Origin: Diphasiastrum complanatum
Lineage: Eukaryota > Streptophyta > Lycopodiopsida > Lycopodiales > Lycopodiaceae
Direction: 5' to 3'
NCBI GenBank assembly: GCA_029204225.1
Contig: CM055111.1
Span: 22,399,355-22,463,354, forward strand
DNA: 64,000 bases
Positions 31,551 to 43,523 of this stretch are shown here, piece by piece (the stretch's first letter is position 1; each line of letters begins with the position of its first letter). The notes under the pieces are model-generated. The model was not told where the DNA came from. It saw only the letters and a program-made list of their open reading frames with translations, and did not search any database. The position numbers and the translations under genes were made by a program.

Positions 31551-32344
31551 GGTATGCCAATGATGTTGTTCCATAGTGATTCACCGGACGTTTCTAAATA
31601 TGTGCATAGGATCCAAGAGATGGTTAATCAATAAAGCCCTCCAACATGGTAATTTATGAAAAATAGACAATGTTTTATACCAACATTTGATTTGCTCCAT
31701 TGACATCATGATGTTTAAGCCATTCATCATGCCATTCCGCTACTCCCATGTGTGAGGGTGGTGGTGTAGTTAACAGATTATCTCTTCCCCCCCCCCCCCC
31801 CCCCCCTTCCCCAACAAAAAAAAAAAAAATTGTCTATTCAACCTTCAAAAAGGGTGATCAAGCGGCAAGTAATCGTAATGATTTTTGTAGACAACTTTTT
31901 CAACATATTTGTGGTATGTCAACCTTCCAAATGTGGCCCACAAATGTAACATGCATTATAATCTAATTTAGGCAGAGTTCATAAACTAAATGTGAGATAA
32001 AGCTTAGTCAAATGTACTCAAACCAAGATATCATAGGATATAGTATCTACTTCAACATTCACAAAACCAATTTGTTTGACAATGTATATACCTAAACATT
32101 CAGTTAATCCAAGGTAGTCATGTATTTTCTATGAGAAACTCAGATCCAAAACATACTTAATGAATCAACAAGGTCTTGACCAAATTTGGTTGCACATCTA
32201 GATTTAGCTACAAGATAGAAATCACCATTTTACACATGCTAGAATTGCAAAACGGATGTAGATCTGATCATAAACACCAAGATCCAATATGGTACTATTT
32301 CGTTCCATACAAAAATAGCTTCATACAGTCTTTCACATGTGGAA
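31551..32344. repeat. Segment B of the tandem duplication, first copy
   Basis: Matches 33026-33870 from GGTATGCCAATGATG to CACATGTGGA. Contains a C20 run (31787-31806) and an A14 run (31816-31829) where the second copy has (AT)n. The last ~210 bases (from 32130) correspond to the 3' part of the A-like LTR at 33655-34295. Confidence 0.93.
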
Positions 32345-33025
32345 TATCACATATACTATAAATTAGTTAATATGAAAGAGTCGAATGCAGATAATTAAAA
32401 TTCTTAATCGTAATAAGATGTGTAGCCCTTACTTTTCTCCCATTAACAATGAGGTTCTAATCTTTTCTTGATAAGAAAAACCTACACTATATAGGGAGAG
32501 AATATGAGGTGACATTTTGAAATAGGACATAATCGCAAGGTTTAGGTATTGTAATTATCACATTTAACTCTAATGAAATTAAGGTGGAATGTGATATATG
32601 AAATAAAGTGTGCTTTATGGACATAACTGCAAGGTTCAGCTATTATAATTATCACACATTAGTTATAAGCTATGAAGTTAGTAAACCCAATACCTAGTTT
32701 TGTCATTCTCGTCATCACATAAGTCTCGACACTCATCTTAATCTAGGTCTAAATATAATAGTAAATTTTGTACCATGTCTCCTTGAGAACGTAACTTCAT
32801 AAGATCATAAGAACCCATTCACTGTATTCAATGTAGCCTACCAATTATGAAAGTCTCTACCAATAAAAGAGTAGAAGGGAATCTGTCGACAATGGGTGAA
32901 AAGAGTTCGAGATTATATTGAGTCACACCTATGAATATTCATTGACATTTCAACACTAAACAACAATAGGAGACCCTAAACTCATGGGATAATGAAGAAT
33001 GCCAAAAATCGTGAGGTAAATTGAA
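32345..33025. repeat. Segment A of the tandem duplication, second copy
   Basis: Counterpart of 26298-26978. It runs into segment B without interruption at 33019-33031 (AATTGAAGGTATG), so it preserves the LARD target site. Confidence 0.93.
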
Positions 33026-33272
33026 GGTATGCCAATGATGTTGTTCCATAGTGATTCACCGGACGCTTCTAAATATGTGCATAGGATCCAAGAGATGGTT
33101 AATCAATAAAGCCCTCCAACATGGTAATTTATGAAAAATAGACAATGTTTTATACCATTATTTGATTTGCTCCATTGACATCATGATGTTTAGGCCATTC
33201 ATCATGCCATTCCGCCACTCCCATGTGTGAGGGTGGTGGTGTAGTTAACAGATTTTCTCTTTGCCCTCCCCC

Positions 33273-33357
<85 letters not shown>

Positions 33358-33870
33358 TCTATTCAACCTTCAAAAAGGGTGATCAAGCGGCAAGTAATTG
33401 TAATGATTTTTGTAGACAACTTTTTCAGCATATTTGTGGTATGTCAACCCTCCAAATGTGGCCCACAAATGTAACATGCATTATAATCTAATTTAGGCAG
33501 AGTTCATAAACTAAATGTGAGATAAAGCTTAGTCAAATGTACTCAAACCAAGATATCATAGGATATAGTATCTACTTCAACATTCACAAAACCAATTTGT
33601 TTGACAATGTATATACCTAAACATTCAGTTAATCCAAGGTAGTCATGTATTTTCTATGAGAAACTCAGATCCAAAACATACTTAATGGATCAACAAGGTC
33701 TTGACCAAATCTGGTTGCACATCTAGATTTAGCTACAAGATAGATATCACCATTTTACACATGCTAGAATTGCAAAACGGATGTAGATCTGATCATAAAC
33801 ACTAAGATCCAATATGGTACTATTTCGTTCCATACAAAAATAGCTTCATACAGTCTTTCACATGTGTGGA
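33026..33870. repeat. Segment B of the tandem duplication, second copy
   Basis: Counterpart of 31551-32344. Beyond 33870 the sequence continues into the rest of an A-like LTR that the first copy lacks. Confidence 0.93.
33276..33355. repeat. (AT)40 microsatellite
   Basis: 80 bases of uninterrupted AT, at the position of the C/A homopolymers in the other tandem copy. Confidence 0.98.
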
Positions 33871-34295
33871 TTCAAGTACAAAAAAAAAATTCACACTCTA
33901 TAAGTTAGAAATCAAGATATCTTGAGAAATATGCAAGAGATGGACATAGAATCAAAAGAGATGAATTTTCCATAGAAAGAGAATATAAAGCTCATTTTCC
34001 CATGCTGGTACTATTGTTTATAGCTCCTAAAATGTCATTTGGCCACTTGCCCTAAACTAGCCCTAATATAGAAACTTCTAGGTACTTCATCAAAAACCTA
34101 GTTTTTAGTGACTAGATGCAATGTATCTAGATTACCCAATTAGAATGGGACCTCATTTACATATCTACTTGCAAAAAATAGTAAAAACACTATTTAGGCC
34201 TTTTAATGACATAAAAAAAATCTATTTCTCAGTTTAAATTTCATGTTGGCCTCAAAATTGCCAAAATATCTTTACTAAACTAGTTGATTTTTTCA
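33655..34295 (-). repeat. A-like copia 3' LTR, diverged
   Basis: On the minus strand it begins TGAAAAAATCAACTAG directly after an RNase H terminus. It shares landmarks with 12935-13584: CCACACATGTG about 430 bases in, TATGGAACGAAATAGTACCA near the equivalent TATGGATAGAAATAGTACAT, and an end near GGATCTGAGTTTCTCATA versus GGATCTGAAATCTTTCACA. Length (641) fits the family (636-650). The terminal dinucleotides are degraded. Confidence 0.7.
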
Positions 34296-34446
34296 TACTC
34301 CTTCAACTAGTTTTAGCATAGATTTTGATAGTAATCCAAGAGATGTTATATGCTTCATAAACATGCCATTTTCCGATGCTTTGGTGAAAATATCAGCCAC
34401 ACATTCCCTTGACGAGACATGGTGTAGCTCCACTTAATGTTCTTTT
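34293..34446 (-). pseudogene. A-like copia RNase H terminus
   Basis: Minus strand reads VELHHVSSRECVADIFTK, ENGMFMKHITSLGLLSKS, MLKLVEGV and stop. This parallels the terminus at 13585 (LQHVSSRECVADIFTKSLG...MLKLVEEGV). About 50 residues only; upstream homology ends near 34446. Confidence 0.88.
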
Positions 34447-34812
34447 ATTGATGAGCAAGGAAGGTCAGAAAGATCACCATTTCTAAGATCCATTTGGATT
34501 TGAAAAAATCAGAGAAACCACAAAAATCATTTATTTTCTACAATTTGGTGACAAAAGAGGTAAAATCTTCACCAAGCATTGATATCTTTCTGTTCCTTTG
34601 CAACCAACCTTTGCCCACTTGTAGACAGGACCGTCTTAATGCAGCAAAGCTACAATTTCAAGGGCAAAGATTACTTTCCAACCATTTTTTAAAAACTGAA
34701 GAAAAATAGCAAAAAACATTTGAAAAAAATAAAAACTAAAAAATCAATCTTTGTCTGTTCTACGGTATATAGATTTGACCCTGATCTAATAGTTCAGAGC
34801 GCAGATCTGGGT
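34447..34812. other. No gene seen
   Basis: AT-rich sequence between two copia remnants. No domain or repeat partner found in the window. Confidence 0.4.
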
Positions 34813-35606
34813 TCAAAATATGCAGATGCCGATAAGCACCTTCGTCTTGCAGTGCATGCAAGGTATTGCTAGATTGAACCAACATTTGTTGGCCGTATGG
34901 CCTGGTTTGTGACAGTGATCGTAGGAAGAAGATTGTTGATTCGAGGACTTCGTCTTCTCGAATCTTGGCTTGTTTTTGTTCTTCTTCTTTCCTTTCGTGA
35001 AGAGAGCCTTCTCTTGATCATTGCTTCCCTCTCCTTCGTCTCTCATCAGTCTCTCATCAACGACAAGACTGACTGCTTTGTCGAATGTCATATCTAGTAG
35101 ACTCAGTTTGAGCATTCTCAGTGGCTGATAGGACATCGGTAGAGATTTCATGAAGTACATCAGTTGTTGTGGTGTTAGGACCTGGTTCTCCTATCTTGAT
35201 ACAACGAGTTGAGCAAAGATTGTTTTGATCTTCTCAACGTGCTGATCCAACTGGTTGCCATCCCACCGTATTGATTGCAGCTGATTGTGAAGGTGCATGA
35301 CTGAAGCTGCAGTCCTCACTTCATACTTCTGTTTAATTTTTCCCATGCTGCATGGTTGCTTTCGTAGTCTTCAATCTGCATGAGTAGATCTTCATTTATG
35401 GACGAAATGATGATCGCCATTGCATGCTCATCCTTTTTTATCCATTCAGCTCTCCTCGGGTCTCCCTCTAGAGGCTGCACCTCTGAGAGATCGGTCACCA
35501 ATCAGATGCCTTCGTCCTTTAGGAGTGTTTTGTTTTTGAATTTATAGATTCTGTAATTTGCGCCATCGAGACTGATTGCTACTCTGGTCTGGATTGTCAT
35601 AGCCAT
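34813..35606 (-). pseudogene. Family E copia gag
   Basis: ATG at 35606 on the minus strand, 54 bases downstream of the PBS, opens MAMTIQTRVAISLDGANYRI. A TGA near 35500 replaces the usual Trp before LVTDLSEV. The frame continues WIKKDEHAMAIIISSINEDL and YESNHAAWEKL, then after a shift LLDMTFDKAVSLVVDERLM, GKKKNKNKPRFEK and a zinc knuckle. The knuckle reads YDHCHKPGHTANKC: its first Cys is Tyr. Sequence beyond 34813 is not recognisable, so protease, integrase and RT are lost. Confidence 0.85.
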
Positions 35607-35659
35607 ATTATGTTGTCTGAAAGAATCACTTCTGGGATATCAGTAGTGACAACATGTCG

Positions 35660-35671
35660 GCTCTGATACCA
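35660..35671 (-). promoter_or_regulatory. Primer-binding site, initiator-tRNA-Met type
   Basis: Plus-strand GCTCTGATACCA is the exact complement of TGGTATCAGAGC and directly abuts the LTR. Confidence 0.95.
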
Positions 35672-36520
35672 TGTCGCGAGAACGCGTGTGTGGGAATGAT
35701 TCGTGTTCGTCCTCTTCGTCTTCTTTATCGCAAACAATTTTCTGTCTTTTAATTTTCTTTTGTGCGGAAGCCCTTATAGGAACCCAGACACTCGACTACG
35801 CATCACAGGACACATTCTATTCTAGCAATCATGACACACAACACAAGACGAGATGCACAAAAATAAAGTGACTGAATTATAAGTTTTAGTTTAGAGTGAA
35901 TTCGTCAGTGTCTCACTCGTTGGCAGAATGACATTCTACTCTTTCGTTGTGTTCTGCTCGTTGGCCGACTTTCATGCACAGCTATGGTGCCTTTACTTTC
36001 TTACTCTATTCCCTACGTCTCTCTCTGTCTCTTACAGATATCTGTATTCACTTCTTCTATTGTTATGATCCAAAGAGCATCGTTTATACCTCCACTATGT
36101 GAAGTTTACAAGATAGCTAAACATCGATTCACATGACTAGTTAATGCTACTCAACTAGTTAGTTAGTCTCCATCGTTGCTACTCGTTTCAGCTGGGCGTG
36201 AAGCCCGTTGAGCTGCCAGCTGGCAGCGCGAAAGATTTTTCTTCGTCTTTTTTGTAATCTCCCGTTTGCTTTCGTTCTTTTTGTTTCTTTTTGTAGTTTT
36301 CGTTTCGTGGCCCTTTTGCGATTTGTGGTCCTGGAGGTGTGTTTGCAATTCGCGATTGATTCGCAAATTCTGCTTTGAGTCAAAGACACATTGACTGTCG
36401 CGAATTGTTCTTGTTCGTGCCTTGAGTCAAAGACACGTTGACTGTCATGAATTGTTCTCATTCGACCTTCATGTGTTGTTCATGCTGCAACAAAGTTGCA
36501 GGAGTTCACCATTTCTGACA
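35672..36520 (-). repeat. Family E 5' LTR
   Basis: 849 bp on the minus strand, from TGTCAGAAATGG (36520) to CGTTCTCGCGACA (35672); TGTC...GACA ends. A TATA-like TATAAA lies at 36083-36088 on the minus strand. Its outer end abuts, base for base, a family B integrase fragment. No second copy is in the window. Confidence 0.88.
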
Positions 36521-37930
36521 AGCATGCAGTACGACAGTCTATCTTCAAAATAGAAGTCCTACCATTGTCATACCAAAGATGACACCTGAGGAGACATTCA
36601 CGAAGAAGAAGCCAAAGGTGAACCACTTGCGAATCTTTGGATGTAAGGCCTTTGTACACATTCCTAAGGAAGAGAGACGTAAGCTTGATGTGAAAGCTAT
36701 CAAGTGTATATTTCTAGGATATGATGATCATGTGAAGGGCTATAGATGTTTTGATCCATTGGAGAACAAAATACATGTCATCCGTGATGTTATCTTTGAT
36801 GAATCTAAGATGTATGAAGACGAGGATGCTGAGAAGACAGACACATCTAGTGGGAAAGATGGTACAGTGAGGATACATCCTGATGATAATCCATTTATTG
36901 ACTTTCCTAGTGATGGACACGAGGATACACCTCAAGATACTACTACTCAACCTCAAGAGACAGGTTGGAGAGGTAGAGATAAGGATTGAAGTTGCAGGTG
37001 ATAAATGCAAGGAGAAAGATATACCGTGGAATACATTTTCACCACGAAGTCGATCACCTAACAGGAAACTCCCTAAGTGGTTTGAGAGATCGATGGAGAG
37101 CCGCAACATGGATGACTTTCCAGGATCATCTAGCCAGGGAGAGCTACGAAGATCAACAAGAGAGAAGACACAATCTGAAAGGTATGAAGCAAATTATGCT
37201 CTCTTATCTAGCATTATTCAAAGCAAAGAACCTTTGACTTATGTTGAAGCAAAGGATGATCACATTTGGGTCAAGGCCATGGGAGAGGAGATGGAGTCAA
37301 TTGCTAAAACCACTACTTGGCAAGAAACCTGTTGGTTGTAAATGGGTATATAGGACTAAGTACCATGCAAATGGAAGTATAGCAAAGCACAAGGCTAGAT
37401 TGGTGATCAAAAGGTATGCACAAAGTAAAGGCATTGACTATGAGGAGACCTTTGCGCCAGTATGTAAGTGGAATAATCTACGTCTACTTATTGCTTTAGC
37501 TTCACATTTTGGTTGACTTTGCATCAGATGCATGTGAAATCTGCTTTTCTAAATGGTGAGTTAGAACAAGAGGTGTTCATGGATCAACCTGCAGGCTTTG
37601 TAATGAAAGGACAAGAGAATAAAGTATGTCGCTTGAAGAAAGCACTGTATGGTCTTAAACAGGCACACATGCATGGAACAACAGGATTGATGCCTACTTT
37701 CGTTCTAAGGGGATGGTGAGAACACATTCTGACTCGAATTTGTATGTCTTATGCTTTGATGGTATGGTTGCTTTGATTGCTCTTTACATTGATGACTTAG
37801 TTATTACAGAAAATAATCAAGTGATGATAGACATGATCAAGAAAGACCTCATGGAATAATTTGAGATGACAGATCTCAGCTAATGCATTATTGCCTTGGA
37901 ATGGAGGTGTGGCAAAACAATAAATGATGG
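36521..37930 (+). pseudogene. Family B copia copy 2: integrase end to RT
   Basis: Starts abruptly in integrase (ACSTTVYLQNRSPT, homologous to about 17792) and runs through KKKPKVNHLRIFGCKAFVHI, FLGYDDHVKGYRCFDPLEN and the complete integrase-RT linker that is deleted in the 14387 element. RT follows ([53 protein letters not shown] box). Frameshifts lie near 36965, 37310, 37500 and 37660. It ends after FEMTDLS near 37930; RNase H and LTR are missing. Confidence 0.9.
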
Positions 37931-38585
37931 ATGCAGTTGACTTTGACAAGTGTCTAGAGGTGTCATTGGAGAGTGCTAGTGAATATATCTCTTTTGTTCA
38001 TGCATTTCGCAAAAAGGGCTCTTAAACTCTCATCCTTACTAGATTCTCTCGAAGAATTTTTTTTTTTTTTTTCATATACGTATTTCCTATCTACTGATAG
38101 ATTGTCGTAGAATTTCTTCACAACATAAGGTCCACTCCACTTAAAGTAACCTTTTATCTTTTGATCATGTCAACTTCATCCGTTTTTTAAAGGTCTCACG
38201 ATGGACTAGGGATGCTAGTCTCTGTTCATCTAGCTCCTCCAATGTATCGATACGTTGTTGCATGGATTGTTTCATCCCCAAATCATGTGTTTTGGCAAAT
38301 CTCAATGTGGGTAGTTCTATCTCTATGGGTAGGACACAATCTTGTCCGTAAACTAGAAAAAATGGCGTGTGATTTGTGCTAGTCTTATAGGATGTATTGT
38401 AAGCCCATAGTGCTGAATACGACCTCTTGTCCCAGTCCCTCTTTGTTTCAGATACAGTTTTCTTGATGATCACCACTAATTGTTTGTTTGTATTTTCAGC
38501 CTGTCCATTGGCCTGAGGATGATAGGGAGTACTCTTCTTATGCTTTATGCTCAATTGTTCAGTCAAGCTTTCCATGGTCTGGAGC
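37931..38585 (-). pseudogene. Ty3/gypsy integrase C-terminal remnant
   Basis: Minus-strand frame 38585-38165 reads QLSIKHKKSTPYHPQANGQAE, NKQLVVIIKKTVSETKRDWD, ALWAYNTSYKTST, PFFLVYGQDCVLPIEIELPT and ends RETFKKRMKLT before a stop. STPYHPQANGQAE carries the gypsy integrase catalytic Glu. A shifted frame adds KIKGYFKWSGPYVV near 38110-38150. The rest of integrase is missing because the direct repeat starting at 38585 cuts it. A T-run sits near 38058-38073. Confidence 0.88.
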
Positions 38586-41500
38586 AAAATGGGCAAAACC
38601 TTCATACTTAAGAAAGTACCTAATGCATAAGGGCCACCCAAAGATCAATTATCAAGAAGGACCGGAAAAATGTCAAAGACCGTCTAAAATTAAGAGGATG
38701 CCGACGAAATGTGAAATACCGGGCATAAGACCTTGACTCATGTTGACAAATGGGACATTTCTATTGGATGAGAACATTGACCCACATGGGCCATGTACTT
38801 TGGTCATGGGTGCCCATGTGGCCCTATCCACACTCTTCAATGCCATTTAAGAGTTCACATGGCACAAAGCCAAAAAGTCTAAATCAACCCTTGGAAATGA
38901 AGTATTGAATGGTCAAAGGGCAAAAGGGAATGAAGAGTTGAAAGGGTGGGCCTTCAACCATTGGAGGATAAGTATACTTGACCAATCATTGCTCATCATC
39001 ATTCCATGACTTTAACGACTTGATATTGGACGCTTTGGTAATCGAAAGTGTAAGTGTCTACATCACATGGATACGTGAGATAGAGAATCTCGGTTCTTTT
39101 GCTATCACTGCATGAGAGAAGAAAGTTAAGATCCTCTTTTATGTGCGTTGATCAGAGAAATTGCCTTGTATGGAGAGCGTAGGTTTATCACACCAATTCT
39201 GCCTTCACACCTCTGAGATTACGTAACTTTCCATGCCTACAATGGAGCTATGCAGGTCTCCAATTGAGAATCCAGTTGTAAGGAACTTGATCTGAGTGCT
39301 ACCTATCTGAGTTATTAGTAAAATGATGTGTGAGTCTCTGATACTGAGTGAGCATTTCTCCCTATGTATCGTTTGAACTTGAGCAATTGGGTCTGAGCAC
39401 AGCCAATGAGTACTGCCTCTGAGAACAGTTGTAGTCTGAGTGTAACTGTGATCCAAGTGCCAACATTGAGTGATACCCTCTGTGGCCCGAGTGATGCCGA
39501 GCAATGACTTCAAATGCTTGAGCAACAGTTTTCCAGAGTTTCTAATAACAATCCACACTAAATTGTCCCTGGCTGGGCATGATTTTGTATGACAACTTCT
39601 TTGGAGGGCCTTTTTCCACGGCTATGCTTGTTGGAGCTACAACGTGAGCATCACTGTGCGGACGAGCCGCTTGACTGCCGCCTTACATTCATGTATTCTC
39701 AAGAGCTGCTATGAGTTCTACCAGAGATACGATGTTCATGGAGTTGTCTTTGAAGATCCAATGATTGTACTGGTGAAAGTATTGGTGTTGACTACTAATT
39801 CCTACCCTTCCAGATGCAACTTGATACATGAGGCACTTCATCACTACTATTGGCACTGAGAACCATCATCGTTGAACATCCTCATAGCGCAAATGGCACT
39901 CAATTTGATGTAGAGTTTCAGTTTATGATGCAATCATCCGAGGAGATCATTGTCCCAGCACCTACATAAGCTTGATTGCGTTGAGCAACACCTATCAGTG
40001 ACAATGTCAGCCTGCCCACTCCAGATAGTGGTGATATGAAGAAAGGTTCTGGTTCTATGGGTATGAGGGCAATCCTTGAGAGTCTCTGTCTGTAACAGCC
40101 TTTGAGAGATACCTGAGCATAGATCTAAGTGAGCTACCTGAGTAACAAAAAGTTGCTGTCAGATCATTCTTATTCGTAAGCTTCATGACGATCAATCTTT
40201 GACAGCTTGGAGAGATACACTTGTGAGCAAATTCCAGCATAATATCTTCCATTTTGTAAGGCACTTGAGCTGATGAATACTACTTTGTAAGAAGACTTGA
40301 GATGTTGATTCTGACCAAGAAGGACAAATTGCCACTCTCAGGAAAATCCTCCGTTGGTCTATGATTTCCAGTAGGCTGGAGCTTAAGGAGGCCTAGAAAG
40401 AAAACCTTACATGTAAGTTTTCTCATTTTGTTCTCACTCTTTGCTACCTGCATATTCAATCTATGATAGATGATACAATTGTGTATGTCGTAGATGTTGC
40501 AGTAGTGATTATAATTTCTTATTGCACAAAACTTTTTTGCATACTATTTTCTTCCATGTCTTCATTAAGAAATGTCATGGTATTCTAAAAGAACTCATAA
40601 ATAGTGTACTATTATGTCTCAGGAGAAAGTTAAATGCAGGATAGTTGTGATTTGAGGTGATGATAATTTTAGACTCCAACAAGATTGCTAGTTTGCTCAG
40701 AGTGATTGTTGTTTGTCTGAATGCACGGAGAGAGCCTTTAAGGAATGCTACTTGAGTGAATGTGATGAATAAATTAAGCAAGTCATCCTCGTCTTCTTGG
40801 AACACAGGAGTAAGGTTAACCTCACTGTGGTTGGAACACACTACATGAGTTAAGAACAACCCTATTGTCGGTCTTCTTCTAGAACCACAATAATCAAGAT
40901 AACCCATTGGAACACACGGTTCTTGACTATTCACTATCAGCCATCTACAAACCAAGATGGTTGGGGAATTGCACGCTACACTTGAACAGCTCTCATGACT
41001 ATTTAGATGGAAGGGGTGTACTTATCGAATACTTTGGGAAAGGGTCATATAATACAGCCATGATTCACTACCTAATGACAATAAGCATCTAGAATGTTTT
41101 GTCCAAGCCCTTCCATTGGTCCTAATATTCCGTACACTGCTACACCTTATCTGTATATCACCGTCTTGACAGGTCTGAAAATAATGTACCAACAACGGAT
41201 TGTGTCCATCTTTGGTGCTGCTAGATTAGCAGAGATCCTAGCAACTCCAGAGCCCTGGATATTACCACTACTAGACTATGGTAGGACTAGGGATGTCTGT
41301 ATTCTGATCCTCTTCTAGAAATGTTAGAAGCCCACACATGCATAGAGGTTTATATGAATGATTATTGATTGAGAAGTGTTAGTTATATTGAGAGCTTGAC
41401 ATGTCAGAAAAGCAGTCAACTAGTATATGGCCTACACCTCAAACCCAAGGAGGTATTGCCCCGTAGTCATAATAATTGGATGGGCTTCACTAGAATTGAT

Positions 41501-42306
41501 ATCATTAGACACCATCGTTGGAATTGTAAGGGCTGGGGATTTAGCCATTGAAGTTGATAATGAGGGACTTAGAGTCAAAACATCCATGTACATCAGAATG
41601 AATGACTCATGGGTCTTGGTAGCAACATGCTCCATAGAACTTCAAAGTGCTATTAGGATGAGATCTGGGACTGGATTGTTATGACTGGGTTAGGATTGCG
41701 AGAGCTACCTCTACCAAGTGACTTCTACCAGTTGAGTTGAAATGGAAGGGTTTATCATTATTTCTATTCCAGAGATTTCCATAGACATCTCCTAGTTGGA
41801 GATAGATTGTTCAGAGTTAGACACTGTAGTTCCCTTGTAGTCTATGAGTTGAGTGAAGATTCTATGTGGAAAGAGTGAGGAGGATGCTTTACCCAATATA
41901 CTGAATTGCATCTAGGGCTTCCCGATCCATTTCCAGAGTATGTGTTAGAGAACTTAAATGATATCATCAAGGATTCTGGAAGAGATCCTCGAGAAGAATA
42001 CGAGAAGGAGGTAGCTTGGGAACTTTGCCAGCGAGCAAGATATCATTAGTGCAAGTTGTGAGTTTCAAGAAGACCGAGGAAGTGAGTATAATCCTTTATA
42101 AGCTATGTCTCTAGAGGCCTGGAAAACCTCTATTAGCTATAGAGGTACGGCTTGGTTGATAGAACATGTCAGGGATCCCCTAGTTAGCTTCGTGTTTGGG
42201 ACGTGTACGACCATTCTCGTAATAGCACGACACTGAACACATAGTGGTGTTGTATCCTGTTATGTTGTTTTCCCCTTAGCTTTGATCCCCTGAGTGGAAA
42301 ATGTCG
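38585..42306 (+). repeat. Long gypsy direct repeat, 5' copy (LTR, 5'-truncated)
   Basis: 38585-41662 aligns with 48207-51257, starting CAAAATGGGCAAAACC. The remainder, to AATGTCGTAACA at about 42308, precedes PBS-like sequence and gag, as a 5' LTR should. Total over 3.7 kb, long but within the range of Tat/Ogre-type gypsy LTRs. The part after 41662 has no counterpart because the second copy is truncated. Short frames conserved in both copies are described in the findings. Confidence 0.75.
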
Positions 42307-42307
42307 T

Positions 42308-42770
42308 AACATTTTTGGTGCGTCTGCCGGGAGTGGCTCGATAAGGGAATATTGCTTGAAGGGTAGTCATACTATCAATGGTCTACAAATTTTATGTGTC
42401 TAAGATCGCAAGTGTTGAGAATGATTCTGTTGTTTAGACCGTCAGACGCACACCTAACATTTTTGGTGCGTATGTCGGGAATGGCTTGATAAGGGACTAT
42501 TGTTTGGAAAGTAGTTATCATACAAATGGAATGTCCTTAGAATTTGCTAAATTGAATGAGTACATTGTTTAGACCGTCAGTCGCAACCGTAACATTTTTG
42601 GTGCGTCTACCGGGAGTGGCTTGATAAGGGAATATTGCTTGAAGGGTAGTCATACTATCAATGGTCTACAAATTTTATGTGTCTGAGATCGCAAGTGTTG
42701 AGAATGATTCTGTTGTTTAGACCGTCAGACGCACACCTAACATTTTTGGTGCGTCTGCTAGGAGCTACTT
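42308..42770 (+). repeat. Tandem leader repeats, each with a PBS-like motif
   Basis: Four unit starts, AACATTTTTGGTGCG, at 42308, 42456, 42591 and 42739 (spacing 148, 135, 148). The first is followed by TCTGCCGGGAGTGGCTCGAT; others read TATGTCGGGAATGG, TCTACCGGGAGTGG and TCTGCTAGGAGC. Units end TTTAGACCGTCAG-CGCA. TGGTGCG-CTGCCGGGAG resembles the TGGCGCCGTTGCCGGGGA-like PBS of gypsy Tat/Athila elements. A further unit tail recurs near 43190-43255. Confidence 0.88.
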
Positions 42771-43523
42771 GGAAGTGGTCATTGATTGCTTGAAAGGTTG
42801 TTGTCTATCTAAGAAATGAAATCATTATATATTGTTGTCAGAAGTGATTTGAATTGTCTAGAAACACCACACTGCTTCAAGATAGACCATTTTGAGGAAT
42901 TATCCATTGGGGAAGATCTTTCTTCATTGTATCGATGAACTGAGATAGATTGAAAGATGCAAGTCAATTACTCCTATTAGCTCTAAAATAGGCTCCAAGA
43001 TTAGAAGAAAAACTTTGTGTTGTTAGGTGCTTATTGTCTTTCCACTACACCAATCGACAAGCCTAGGAGCCTCTGAGCGCGTTGTGTTAAAGCTGGAGTG
43101 CAACACCTCACATCCAAGTTAGGAAATGTCCTCTGAGGGCTCTATTATAGTTAGTAGAGAGACAATTGCCTTGAAGATAAATGGAAGTAACAATACCAAT
43201 GGTACACAAATTTCATGTGTTAAGAATGATTCTCTTGTTTAAACCGTCAACTACACACCAAAAAGGAATTGTCCTATTGAGTTGATTGATTTCATTTCTG
43301 AGATACCCACCCTATATCTTACTAATGAGATGAGAGAAGTTACCATGTCTTGTTGAGATACCATACACATACCCAATGCGCTGGCTACCATAAGATCTCG
43401 GATGAAACCTAAACTTCACAAGATGGTACAATATGACATTTGCCATAAAACAACGAGTTAAGATCAGACCATGAGTCGTGTAAACAACAATAGTTGAGTA
43501 TTATTCGGTAGACAAAATACTAC

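Noticed and set aside
33223-33491. Frames rich in alternating Tyr-Ile
   Set aside because: They are translations of the (AT)n microsatellite.
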